A stretch of DNA of 64,000 bases from Congregibacter litoralis KT71 (GCF_000153125.2 NZ_CM002299.1:3697238-3761237), one strand, 5' to 3'; positions 25,096 to 32,516 are shown, counted from the stretch's first letter. The notes: generated by a model not told the origin, from the sequence alone. Numbers and translations are program-made.

Positions 25096-25764
25096 TTCCA
25101 GCAAGTCGACAACATCTTTATAAAACGCCGCTGCTACCGTTAGAGAGCCAAGCTTTATGCTGAATGTTTGCGCGGGTTCTCTTTTGTACAGCTTCTTTAG
25201 CTGAGCCCTGTCGTTTTCTAAGAAACGGTTAGTCCCACCGCCATGTACAATTGAGTTTCTGCGTGAATACAACCAATCGGCATAACCGGAGATAGAGTAT
25301 GGAATTTTTACCGCGTTTTGGGGCGTTACTTTTGCCTTGATTTTTCCATCTGGCGGATTAACTCTCTGCACCCCGACACAGTTGACTTCAGGCTGAAACA
25401 CTAAGAACAAGGCCGTCAACTTGCGCGAGTGGCGGTTTCGAAGAAGTGTATTTCTTAGCCCACTTTTCAATTTTTCGTCGAGCGCTTCCTGAAGATTGTC
25501 GCCCTGGATTAAAATTTTAACCAGATCGGACTCCGTTACCACGCCAGACATATCGGATAGTGAAGACTCAAAGAACCCCTTCTCTCTACAATTGTCTAAA
25601 ATGAGCGAATCTACCATCGTATCGAAACGGTCGACCATGTTCGTATAGATGAGCTTCTGAATATGTATTCGATTTCGTTCGTCAAGATTCGCCAAATCCA
25701 AGATTGCTGGCTCAATCTCACGCGCGAGATACCTACGAAACTCATCTATGGAATTTATCTGCAT
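25090..25764 (-). CDS. HEPN-domain-like protein (224 aa)
   Basis: A helical cytoplasmic protein. The C-terminal part has ADWLYSRRNSIVHGGGTN (about 158-175), an R-N-x3-H form of the HEPN catalytic motif with the usual surrounding helix and following glycines. The N-terminal half (REIEPAILDLANLDERNRI, then FDTMVDSLILDN) fits the RiboL-PSP/MAE-type HEPN pattern. The stop codon lies inside the attC-like left box, as expected of an integron cassette gene. No partner nucleotidyltransferase (MNT) is adjacent. RNase activity is inferred from motif only. Confidence 0.7.
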   Translation of the reverse strand: MQINSIDEFRRYLAREIEPAILDLANLDERNRIHIQKLIYTNMVDRFDTMVDSLILDNCREKGFFESSLSDMSGVVTESDLVKILIQGDNLQEALDEKLKSGLRNTLLRNRHSRKLTALFLVFQPEVNCVGVQRVNPPDGKIKAKVTPQNAVKIPYSISGYADWLYSRRNSIVHGGGTNRFLENDRAQLKKLYKREPAQTFSIKLGSLTVAAAFYKDVVDLLEA

Positions 25765-25865
25765 GATTGAGCGCCTGTCTCAGGCGAATTAGTATGTTGT
25801 TTATACTATCAGATAGTCGGACCTTGCTGCCTTCATCGACCAGCACTACTCAGGGACAGCACCAA

Positions 25866-26135
25866 GGACATTACTTACCTGCTGTTTTACCTGCTCACCA
25901 CCTTGGCCAAGCTGATGGGACCCGACGGTAGCCGAATTGTCATAGCCGAGAATCCGCTGATGAAGCAGCAGCTGAAACTCCACAATAGGTCGAGACAACG
26001 GGCACCAAATCCTTCAACACAAGATCGCGGCCTGCTCGGATTTTTGTCTCTACTTTTGAATTCCAGACGCATCGGTAAATCAGCGATCATTATTAAGCAC
26101 TCCACCCTAATTTTCGGGCCTGACCGACTGACTTA
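25866..26135 (+). pseudogene. fragment of an rve-type (integrase-core) transposase
   Basis: The frame reads ITYLLFYLLTTLAKLMGPDG, SRIVIAENPLMKQQLKLHNR, SRQRAPNPSTQDRGLLGFLS, then a serine/isoleucine run and SAIIIKHSTLIF before losing similarity. This resembles the N-terminal region of a family of DDE transposases with a C-terminal rve domain, in which M-K-Q-Q-L and Q-D-R-x-L-L-G-F are usual. The catalytic domain is missing. It is a decayed insertion-sequence remnant. Confidence 0.6.
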
Positions 26136-26142
26136 AAGTGCC

Positions 26143-26680
26143 TCATGCCCCGCTCCCGTACTCTTGTTGCCTCATACCCGTAAAGCGAGGCAGGCTCTGT
26201 GATTGTTCGGCACGATTATTCTCATACTGCTTGGTGCTGTGAATCGCCTCTAGGATCAGTTCGCGATGGGTATTTCCATAGCTTCGTAGCTGGTCGGTCG
26301 CGCTTGGCCGGAAGACACACATCAACCACCTCACCGCTCTGATCCACGGCCCGCTAGGGATAATGCCGCTTGCCATTGATTTTTACTGACACCTCATCAA
26401 TGTAAAAAGTATCGCCACAGCCGCCTTGCTTGCGCCTCCGGCGGCGGGCACGAATGGCTCCGAACTTGATGCAGAGCCTGCCCTAAGAGCTTAGCTAGTG
26501 CTTTGGGCACCACAACCGGATCGCTTCGCGGCTGACTATAATGCCCCGCTCACCCAAAAGATCTTCAATATCCCAGTGAGTCAAGTTGAAGCGATAGTAC
26601 AGCTAAACCGCGTAGCGGATGATGTCAGACGGGAATAGGAGGCGTTTGTAGGTGTTCATCGGCCCATTCGACAAATCTGG
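26143..26680 (-). pseudogene. decayed IS6-family transposase
   Basis: Several frames on the minus strand together show IS6-like pieces: SDIIRYAV then a stop then LYYRFNLTHWDIEDLLGERG and IIVSREAIRLWC; then FGAIRARR; FYIDEVSVKINGK; and DQLRSYGNTHRELILEA with NNRAEQSQ. In intact IS6 transposases these parts are continuous. Here frameshifts and stops separate them, so the gene is dead. It marks an old insertion at the inner side of the integration module. Confidence 0.75.
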
Positions 26681-26801
26681 GCAAGTAAACTTAGCGGTAT
26701 CTCTGGGACGTTTGCATCTCTGATTGATCCAACTGAAAAGCCAGAATTCGCGGCTGACCATATAGCTCGAGCCAGCTTGGCTGGTTGAGATTGCAGTTCA
26801 A

Positions 26802-27074
26802 CTAGCGGGTCGATTTCTGATGATACTGCATACCTTCACCATCAAAATCGCCACTGACAATGGAAACACCCACTAATGCGCACATCGACTGCACAACGCT
26901 CTTGGATGTCGATACCAACAACCGTTTGCTCAGCCCCAGAGCTAACCACGTGGCCCAGCAGGAACATTCGGGACTTAGGGTTTTGACACGCTTGTGTAGC
27001 CGACGAAGGTCGCGCACGTAGTACGCGACCACATAAACCCCGAACATGATCATCCAAAAGTTGAACTCGCTCAT
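26802..27074 (-). CDS. small membrane-associated hypothetical protein (90 aa)
   Basis: Starts at the ATG at 27074, directly behind GGGGAGTAGGGG that includes the stop of the upstream gene. The N-terminus MSEFNFWMIMFGVYVVAYYV is one transmembrane segment, followed by the basic DLRRLHKRVKTLSPE. It is the last gene of the integrase operon. Function unknown; small membrane proteins behind integrases occur in mobile islands. Confidence 0.6.
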   Translation of the reverse strand: MSEFNFWMIMFGVYVVAYYVRDLRRLHKRVKTLSPECSCWATWLALGLSKRLLVSTSKSVVQSMCALVGVSIVSGDFDGEGMQYHQKSTR

Positions 27075-27078
27075 GCCC

Positions 27079-27564
27079 CTACTCCCCGTCCATACCATCA
27101 AGAAGGTCATCAAGGAGGTCATCCAGGTTGCCGACTTGGTGATGCGGAACATGCCTGCAAAGATGCTTTTGGACTGCCAGAAACAGTCCATAGTCGCTAG
27201 GCGGCTCCAAGCGTGCCCCTAACTCGTAAAGGTACTGATCAATCCAGAGCGCCGCTGCACTCTGGTTGTCACGCGCATTCGGGGCACCGAATGCACACAC
27301 CAATCCCCTCTCGAACGGGGGGATATGAAAACATCGGCAGACCCAGGTCGCTAACCGGTTCACCTCACGGTTAAAGTGCGATTCCGCTCCCGTTCGGTCG
27401 ATAGTCGCACCTCTCTCCCGTCGCTGGGCGACCGCCAACCACTCTCGGGCATCTTCAAGCGCTGCGTTCGCGGCCTCTAGATCTTCAGCGGCTTCGCATG
27501 TGCGGCTGACCAACCCGCGTGGGTAATTACCGTTACATGAAGACGGATCAACGTAATCGTTCAT
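27079..27564 (-). CDS. hypothetical protein of the integrase operon (161 aa)
   Basis: Begins MNDYVDPSSCNGNYP with a four-base overlap with the integrase stop (27561-27564), so it is translated from the integrase mRNA. It has a coiled, alanine-rich helix (EDLEAANAALEDAREWLAVAQ) and an acidic aspartate-rich end (NLDDLLDDLLDGMDGE). The middle contains CRCFHIPPFERGLVCAFGAP. No family is recognised. The tight coupling suggests a role in island maintenance or excision control, which is inference. Confidence 0.65.
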   Translation of the reverse strand: MNDYVDPSSCNGNYPRGLVSRTCEAAEDLEAANAALEDAREWLAVAQRRERGATIDRTGAESHFNREVNRLATWVCRCFHIPPFERGLVCAFGAPNARDNQSAAALWIDQYLYELGARLEPPSDYGLFLAVQKHLCRHVPHHQVGNLDDLLDDLLDGMDGE

Positions 27565-28760
27565 TGTGAAACTCCTTCGTCAGATGAGTCATCAGACTGG
27601 GTGTGGGTATGAGCAGCCCAGAGCGCGGCGAAGGCCGAGCCATCCTGGCGAGTCAGGTTGGGTATCCACCGCGCGTAGCGCTTGTGGGTGATGGCTGAGT
27701 CGCTATGACCGAGGATCTGAGCGACCCAAAGCGGGTTTTCGCCGGCGGCGAGCCACAGCGTGGCGGCGGTATGGCGCGTTTGATACGGCGGACGCTTTGG
27801 GATCTTTAGTAGCGCCAGCAGTGGGTACCAGACGCGCTTGCAAACGTTATTGATAGACAATGGCTCACCCGAGCCGGTGCAGAACACCAGGTCGAGCTTG
27901 CCGGTGCGCTTGTGTTGTGCCTTTAGCGCTGCGTAGACCTCGTCGGACATGGGGATGTCACGAGCAGACTCCTCGGTCTTCGTGTCGGTCATGGCGCCAG
28001 CGACATAGCTTTCGCGCACCAGAATCATGCGCTGCTTAAAATCGATGTACTTCCACTTCAGGCCGTGGATTTCGCCGGTACGCATGCCGGTAAAGAAGCG
28101 GACGGTCATGTACGCATGAAAGTCCTCTCGAACTCCATCAAGAACCGCTTTCACCTCATCCAACGTGAACGGCTCCACCTTGGTTCTGGGGACCTTGAGC
28201 AGCTTGATACCCTGATAAGGATTGTCGAAGCCAAAGCGCTCCGAGGCCTCTCGCATTATCTGGCGAAGTGGCACCATGACCGTGTTGATTCGGGCAGCTG
28301 ACAGGCCCACCGAGCCGTCCTTGCGAGGAATACGGGCCAGCTGATTACGAAAGGCGAGGATGTCTTCCTTGCTAATCGCACTCATAGGAACCGATCCAAA
28401 CGCGGGTATCACGTGCTTGCTGAGTGAGTGCTCAAGCGTATTGATGTAGGAAGGCTTCCACCCGATACGGTTCTCTTCCATCCACTGGTCGGCAAAGGCC
28501 TTGAAGGTCGGCGTTTTGGCCGAGCGCTGCTCGATCTGCTTGTCGTGATCCGCAAACCGGGCGGCATTAGGCGACTCGGGGAAGTACGCCGCGTAGTCGA
28601 AGGTACCCAGCACGATCTCGCTTTCGACGCGCTGCAGGATGTCTTTCATCCGTTTGCGGTTTGCGGGCTTGTCTTCAAGGTGCGTGTACTCGCGACAGCG
28701 AACACCGCGATACCTGAAGTCGAAGAAGAGTTTGTTGCCTCTGGCGTTGACTGAACCCAT
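27561..28760 (-). CDS. int: tyrosine recombinase / genomic-island integrase
   Basis: A 399-residue phage-type integrase. The N-terminal arm-binding region (FFDFRYRGVRCREYT, about 12-26) is followed by a core-binding SAM-like domain (PTFKAFADQWMEENRIG) and the catalytic domain. Visible catalytic residues are R in FFTGMRTGEIHGLKW (about 221-235), the H-x-x-R-type TRHTAATLWLAAGENP (about 324-339), GHSDSAITHKRYARW (about 351-365) with the nucleophile tyrosine. It is oriented away from the tRNA-Met gene, about 1 kb from it, and lies 10 bp behind the excisionase-like gene. It should insert the island at the tRNA. It is not an IntI, because the IntI-specific extra domain is absent. Confidence 0.93.
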   Translation of the reverse strand: MGSVNARGNKLFFDFRYRGVRCREYTHLEDKPANRKRMKDILQRVESEIVLGTFDYAAYFPESPNAARFADHDKQIEQRSAKTPTFKAFADQWMEENRIGWKPSYINTLEHSLSKHVIPAFGSVPMSAISKEDILAFRNQLARIPRKDGSVGLSAARINTVMVPLRQIMREASERFGFDNPYQGIKLLKVPRTKVEPFTLDEVKAVLDGVREDFHAYMTVRFFTGMRTGEIHGLKWKYIDFKQRMILVRESYVAGAMTDTKTEESARDIPMSDEVYAALKAQHKRTGKLDLVFCTGSGEPLSINNVCKRVWYPLLALLKIPKRPPYQTRHTAATLWLAAGENPLWVAQILGHSDSAITHKRYARWIPNLTRQDGSAFAALWAAHTHTQSDDSSDEGVSQ

Positions 28761-28770
28761 GACCGACCTC

Positions 28771-28992
28771 CTATTGAATGCCGGCCATGAGCTGGCCTAC
28801 GTGACTGGGGCGCTGCATGTCCTCTTCGATGCGTTCCCAGAGGTACAGGATCTTCCGCCCACCAAAGGGCCGGATGTAGTGCACTCCCTCCAGGAGTACG
28901 GAGTCCTTCAGCTGGTTTCGAATGGTTCGCGCGTCGTACTTAATGCGCGATGAGAGTTCCTCAGTCGTGAGGTAGGTCGTTGCTGCGTCCAT
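28771..28992 (-). CDS. excisionase-like HTH protein
   Basis: A 73-residue protein beginning MDAATTYLTTEELSSRIKYD. The pattern (Y-L-T-T-E-E-L-S-x-R-I-x-x-D, then T-I-R-N-Q-L, then VHYIRPFGGRKILYLW) is that of winged-helix AlpA/Xis-like proteins. These bend att-site DNA and favour excision. It is immediately upstream of the integrase and probably shares its promoter in the region up to about 29100. A GGAGATGGACCT sequence precedes the ATG. Confidence 0.78.
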   Translation of the reverse strand: MDAATTYLTTEELSSRIKYDARTIRNQLKDSVLLEGVHYIRPFGGRKILYLWERIEEDMQRPSHVGQLMAGIQ

Positions 28993-29165
28993 AGGTCCAT
29001 CTCCAAAATTCGGCCTATCCGAGCACTGTGCTGCGAATTTCCTGCCGATGAGATGAACCTACCGGTGATACAGAATCCTGCTTGACGGAGGGAAACGGGG
29101 GTAAATCCGAAGGGTTCCCGAGCGTTATTTGGAGCAAAAGCTATATTTTTCACCCACTACATATC

Positions 29166-29194
29166 GCCGCGCGCAACCGAAGGTTGTGCGCGGC
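29166..29194. repeat. 13-bp hairpin GCCGCGCGCAACC / GGTTGTGCGCGGC
   Basis: An inverted repeat with a 3-base GAA loop and one G.T mismatch, between the excisionase gene and the att-like repeats. No run of T follows on either strand, so it is not a classical terminator. It may be a protein-binding or RNA-structure element. Confidence 0.7.
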
Positions 29195-29262
29195 GCGCCG
29201 ACCTATGCAGTCAAGCAGGCACACAATCGATGGGAGCGCGGCGAAGCGGGAAACGCGACGAT

Positions 29263-29734
29263 GGTCTCAATGTGGTCTCAAACTAGAAGAAGCTGGCTGA
29301 GCACAGCAGCATCGATGTTGGGATCAATTTTTGGGTCGCGGTCTCAATGTGGTCTCAGATCAATGGCCCCAAAAGCGCTGACTACAGCACAACAAATGCT
29401 GGGGTCATTTGAAGGTTTATGAAGTCGACACGCGATGACTACAGCACGAAAAATGCTGAGGTCATTTGCGGACTCAAAATCTCAACAAGCGGTGACTACA
29501 GCACGGAAAATGCTGGGGTCATTTCCAGGCTCAAAATCTCAACAAGCGGTGACTACAGCAGGCAAAATGCTGGGGTCATTTCCAGGTCCAAAATCTCAAC
29601 AAGCGATGACTTCAGCACGAAAAATGCTGGGGTCGTTCGCGGGGGGATGGTCTCAGCAATCGATGACTACAGCACAACCCAATGTTGGGGTCACTTTTTC
29701 AAAGTGGTCTCAATATGGTCTCAATTTGGTCTCA
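29263..29734 (+). promoter_or_regulatory. eight GGTCTCA motifs, phased at 11 bp (putative integrase arm sites)
   Basis: GGTCTCA occurs at 29263, 29274, 29340, 29351, 29649, 29706, 29717 and 29728. Within each cluster copies are exactly 11 bp apart, about one helical turn, usually as TGGTCTCAAT. The clusters bracket the tandem core-like sites. This layout matches arm-type binding sites of a tyrosine integrase; the identity of the bound protein is inferred. Confidence 0.6.
29303..29695 (+). repeat. tandem array of tRNA anticodon-stem-like core sites (57-bp period)
   Basis: Seven sites have the form (A/T)CAGCA, 7 or 8 variable bases, TG(C/T)TG(G/A)G(G/A)TC. They start at 29303, 29384, 29441, 29498, 29555, 29612 and 29669; the last six are spaced by exactly 57 bp. 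The adjacent tRNA-Met has ACAGCA-TTCATAA-TGCTGGGGTC at its anticodon arm, on the opposite strand. Loops in the array include CAACAAA, CGAAAAA (twice), CGGAAAA and GGCAAAA. The bases between sites are also similar, with TCAAAATCTCAACAAGCG repeated. Open frames across the array stay open because 57 is a multiple of three. Confidence 0.9.
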
Positions 29735-29800
29735 AACGCAAAATTTGAGATTTGACCGCCGAAAGGAGCGTGCTAAGATACTGAAAATTAAGAAGAAAAT

Positions 29801-29877
29801 TGGTAGCTACGGGTGGACTTGAACCACCGACCCCAGCATTATGAATGCTGTGCTCTAACCAGCTGAGCTACGTAGCC
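29801..29877 (-). tRNA. tRNA-Met (elongator, anticodon CAT)
   Basis: A 77-nt cloverleaf with encoded CCA. The acceptor 5' strand is GGCTACG, the D arm GCTCAGCTGGTTAGAGC, the anticodon arm CAGCA-TTCATAA-TGCTG, the T arm GGTGG-TTCAAGT-CCACC, and the 3' strand CGTAGCT-ACCA. It matches elongator tRNA-Met rather than initiator (no three G.C pairs in the anticodon stem) or tRNA-Ile(CAU). The end pair is G1.U72 instead of G-C. It marks the border between the island (left) and the core chromosome (right). Confidence 0.95.
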
Positions 29878-29892
29878 ACGGCGTTGTACAGA

Positions 29893-29907
29893 CCCCCATT
29901 GCGGGGG
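29893..29907. other. short GC hairpin upstream of tRNA-Met
   Basis: CCCCC-ATTGC-GGGGG forms a 5-bp stem between the tRNA gene and the small locus at 30013. Flanking TGTACA sequences occur on both sides. It could terminate the Fur-regulated transcript or be part of the tRNA promoter region. No T-run follows. Confidence 0.4.
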
Positions 29908-30012
29908 ACGCGAATTCTGTACATTTGGCTCCCGCAAGTCAACCTCCCAAGCTATCAATTTATGCCGTTTGCGGGGCGCTCGGGCTCATGGGGGCCGCCC
30001 GTTCCGAAGCCA

Positions 30013-30213
30013 CTATCGGCAGCTCCGCAGAACGATTAGCTTTAGCTGAGCCGCCGACACCTCGTCCATGCATTGCAGTTGTTCAGCTTTTACCGCGCCA
30101 AGCTTTAGTAAGGTGATGATCAGCGACTCGCTGAGCGAACAGCGAACTGCTCCATCGATGTTGCGCTCCATTTCTACAGGAGACTGCGCCGGAACACCGT
30201 TCAGCGCGTCCAT
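30013..30213 (-). CDS. small hypothetical protein (66 aa), Fur-box-controlled locus
   Basis: Begins MDALNGVPAQSPVEMERN and has a helical half (SLSESLIITLLKLGAVKAEQ) ending VLRSCR. Its ATG overlaps the end of a 25-codon leader ORF by 13 bases, so coupled translation is possible. The leader has the strong ribosome binding site and a Fur-like box lies about 70 bp further upstream. No family is recognised (it is not HemP or Bfd). It is the first chromosomal locus outside the island. Confidence 0.45.
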   Translation of the reverse strand: MDALNGVPAQSPVEMERNIDGAVRCSLSESLIITLLKLGAVKAEQLQCMDEVSAAQLKLIVLRSCR

Positions 30214-30278
30214 GGCAGCCCCAGAATCCCTGCGACTTGTTTTCGACGGCTTTTTGTTTCCGACAGCTTAATAAACAT
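30201..30278 (-). CDS. 25-codon leader ORF
   Basis: ATG at 30278 preceded by AAAGGGAGGGAAG, the best ribosome binding site of the locus. It encodes MFIKLSETKSRRKQVAGILG and five more residues, then TGA, which overlaps the ATG of the 66-residue ORF. It may be a leader peptide, or the two ORFs may have been one gene before a frameshift. Confidence 0.45.
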   Translation of the reverse strand: MFIKLSETKSRRKQVAGILGLPWTR

Positions 30279-30348
30279 CTTCCCTCCCTTTAGGGCCTAC
30301 ACGCTGAGCGCCTCGCGTTTGTGCGTCAGCGCAGCCGCTTCCTTCCAA

Positions 30349-30367
30349 TTTAATGATAACGATTCTT
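30349..30367 (-). promoter_or_regulatory. Fur-like box
   Basis: TTTAATGATAACGATTCTT matches the 19-bp Fur consensus (GATAATGATAATCATTATC) at 13 positions. On the minus strand it overlaps a plausible promoter (TTGTTG at -35, 17 bases, CATTAA at -10) that would drive the leader ORF at 30278. It lies 94 bp before the plus-strand sulfotransferase and could also affect that gene. Confidence 0.6.
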
Positions 30368-30460
30368 ATTTGCAACAATAACTTTACGCCGCTGATGCCC
30401 CAAAGCTCAAGCTTTTGAGAGTTCGGCGACTGGAGTAACGTATGATCGGCACGTAGCGCT

Positions 30461-31669
30461 ATGACGACACCCTATCGATCGATGCTTGCACCAACGCCTA
30501 TTAATCTCTCGAGCCGTGATCATCAGGACATGATTCATATCGTGGGACTGTATAAGTGCGGCACGTCATGGCTCCTGCATATGCTGGCGGCGCACCCCCA
30601 GGTCGTGGGCTGGCGGGAGTTTGATGTGCTGCGCGCTACCTACGCCAGGGATTCATCACTCCTCGCCCTCCCCCGAACTGCCCTGGACTACCTGAACCCC
30701 CGTGTCGAGGACAGCGGGTGGATGCATCGCCAGGAAGCGTTCTCCCTCCGCAAGGCGGATGCGATTTTTCGCGAGATGTTTCTCGGGCGAGGCTGGGTGC
30801 CGGTCATGGGACTAAAGAAACAGCAGCGCGCGAGCGCGCTCACCCCCCGGAACCTTGACGCCATGCTGGAAGAGCTCCTGGCAATAGGTGACTACCGCGT
30901 GCGACCTGCCTCGGCTCCTCCTATTGATCCAAGATCCTGTACCAACAGACTCGGCGTGCAAAGTTTTCGCCGCGACGATTTGCTCACGCTTATGGAAGCG
31001 GTGAGGGACACGCCCGAGCCGCTGCAGATTCCCAAACTGTTTTTTGAGAGCTTACGTTCCCAGGTCGTTCCCGGAAGCCGCATCGCCACCAAGGCAGCGG
31101 ATCAGCTGCTACAACTCTCCGCATTAAAAGCTGCCTCACCGGGCAGCCGGGTCATTGCCATCGTTCGCGACGGCCGTGATGCCACTGTTTCAGCAAAGCA
31201 CTTTGAGGCACTGATGCGGAAGCGCGAGGCGCCCTGGCGCACCCATCATGCGAGCTTCGCCCGCCGCATTCTCGGATGGTCCCTACGCGCAGCCAAGTTG
31301 GCAGAACATGCCCGGCGTGGTGACATAACCGTGCTGCGTTATGAGGATCTGCACAGCAATTTCGCAGAAACCTCTCGCGCCCTTTTTCTGGATCTGGGCC
31401 TTGATGGAAGCGTCGAGGTCATTGATCGCGTTGAGAGCACGACAAACTTCAGCGCTGTTACCGACGGCAGGCAACCCGGCGAAGCATCGGAACATCAGAT
31501 ACGCCAAGGCCGCGTCGGTGAATGGGAGGCAGCGCTAACGACCTCTCAAAAACGCCTCGCCTGGCGCCTGGCGGGCAAAAGCCTCGAGGCTTTTGGATAC
31601 ACCCCCAGCGGACAGGTGGAGCCGTCGCCCCTGGTCCTTGGTAACGCTTCCGATTTAAGCGTGATCTGA
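30461..31669 (+). CDS. sulfotransferase-family protein (402 aa)
   Basis: A cytoplasmic PAPS-dependent sulfotransferase-like enzyme. The 5'-phosphosulfate loop is IVGLYKCGTSWLLHML (about 27-42), with K-x-G-T-S-W, and the 3'-phosphate site VIAIVRDGRDATVSAKH (about 230-246) has the R-D-x-R-D-x-x-x-S pattern. The C-terminal RQGRVGEWEAALT (about 347-359) is the region that closes over the cofactor. Such enzymes sulfate carbohydrates, lipids or small molecules; the acceptor is unknown. The ATG at 30461 is chosen, although an ATG slightly upstream (30441) is in another frame. The gene stands alone and may be influenced by the Fur box. Confidence 0.85.
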   Translation: MTTPYRSMLAPTPINLSSRDHQDMIHIVGLYKCGTSWLLHMLAAHPQVVGWREFDVLRATYARDSSLLALPRTALDYLNPRVEDSGWMHRQEAFSLRKADAIFREMFLGRGWVPVMGLKKQQRASALTPRNLDAMLEELLAIGDYRVRPASAPPIDPRSCTNRLGVQSFRRDDLLTLMEAVRDTPEPLQIPKLFFESLRSQVVPGSRIATKAADQLLQLSALKAASPGSRVIAIVRDGRDATVSAKHFEALMRKREAPWRTHHASFARRILGWSLRAAKLAEHARRGDITVLRYEDLHSNFAETSRALFLDLGLDGSVEVIDRVESTTNFSAVTDGRQPGEASEHQIRQGRVGEWEAALTTSQKRLAWRLAGKSLEAFGYTPSGQVEPSPLVLGNASDLSVI

Positions 31670-31769
31670 CAAACAGGGGTCGCCAAGGGTGGATTACGCG
31701 CGCCTCTGATGTTCGCCAGCGCGGCCCGAATTGCCATTCTGTACTGCCCACGCAGCGCAGGCAGATCCT

Positions 31770-32516
31770 ATGGAATACCCACTTGAGACAAGCGATGAGG
31801 CGCGATCCGAGCCGTCGTCCCCCAAGGCACCCTTCCCAACGAGAAAAGCTCAAAAAGGAGCAGCGTCCCGGGGTTGGAGGCTATGCCTGGTGACTCTGCT
31901 GTTCATTTGTAGCCCCCTACGGGCGAACCCCATACTCACGGAGATCTATTACAACGGGCCTACCCCGGGCAGCGACCCCGATGAGTTCATCGAGCTGAGC
32001 AACCCGACGGATGGAGCCCTGGATCTGACGGGGTGGCGTTTCACCGACGGCATTTCCTACGTTTTCCGCGAAGGGCAAATGCTCGCAGCCCGAGCCTCTC
32101 TGGTACTCGCAAAAGACCCAGCAGGCTTTGGCGCAGCCTTCACGGGATTTACGGACAGCGTCCTGGATTTTTCCGGCGCTCTGTCCAACGGCGGCGAGAC
32201 CATCGCTCTGGCGGATGCCCGGGGGATGGAAGTCTGGGCAATTAGCTACGATGACCATGATCCCTGGCCGTCGACGGCAGACGGACTCGGGGACTCCCTG
32301 CAGCTTTTGCCTATGGCCCTGGATATGAGCGTCATCAGCAACTGGCGCGCCCAGACACCCACGCCGGGGCAGTGGTTTGAGTCGATAACAGACCCCACCC
32401 GTGTACCCATCCCCTCCAGCCTTGCACTGCTGAGTCTCGGCTTACTGGCTCTCAATATCCGCAGGAAAAATCCCCAATTTGTGAGCCTTCGCAAAAAACA
32501 ACGACTGGGAGACTGA
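31770..32516 (+). CDS. exported lamin-tail-domain (LTD) protein with PEP-CTERM-like anchor
   Basis: A 248-residue protein starting at the ATG at 31770. A basic N-terminal stretch leads to a signal peptide (WRLCLVTLLFICSPLRANP). The middle is an LTD fold: LTEIYYNG, EFIELSNPTDGALDLTGWRF and GETIALADARG are the usual strands. The C-terminus IPSSLALLSLGLLALNIRRK is a P-S-S, hydrophobic, arginine-rich tail like a PEP-CTERM sorting signal, processed by exosortase and linked to exopolysaccharide. LTD proteins bind surfaces or DNA or carry nucleases; no nuclease domain is seen here. Confidence 0.8.
   Translation: MEYPLETSDEARSEPSSPKAPFPTRKAQKGAASRGWRLCLVTLLFICSPLRANPILTEIYYNGPTPGSDPDEFIELSNPTDGALDLTGWRFTDGISYVFREGQMLAARASLVLAKDPAGFGAAFTGFTDSVLDFSGALSNGGETIALADARGMEVWAISYDDHDPWPSTADGLGDSLQLLPMALDMSVISNWRAQTPTPGQWFESITDPTRVPIPSSLALLSLGLLALNIRRKNPQFVSLRKKQRLGD

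Noticed and set aside
27561..28760. Integron integrase IntI to go with the attC-like site
   Set aside because: The protein has the arm-binding N-terminus and context of a tRNA-targeting island integrase and lacks the IntI-specific insertion.
29384..29695. CRISPR array
   Set aside because: Spacing is constant but spacers are not unique; the between-site bases are themselves similar, and there are no cas genes. The conserved part equals the tRNA anticodon stem.
29419..29755. Two overlapping open frames of about 106-109 codons through the 57-bp repeats
   Set aside because: They stay open because the repeat length is a multiple of three; there is no ribosome binding site, and the sequence is better explained as an att-like DNA array.
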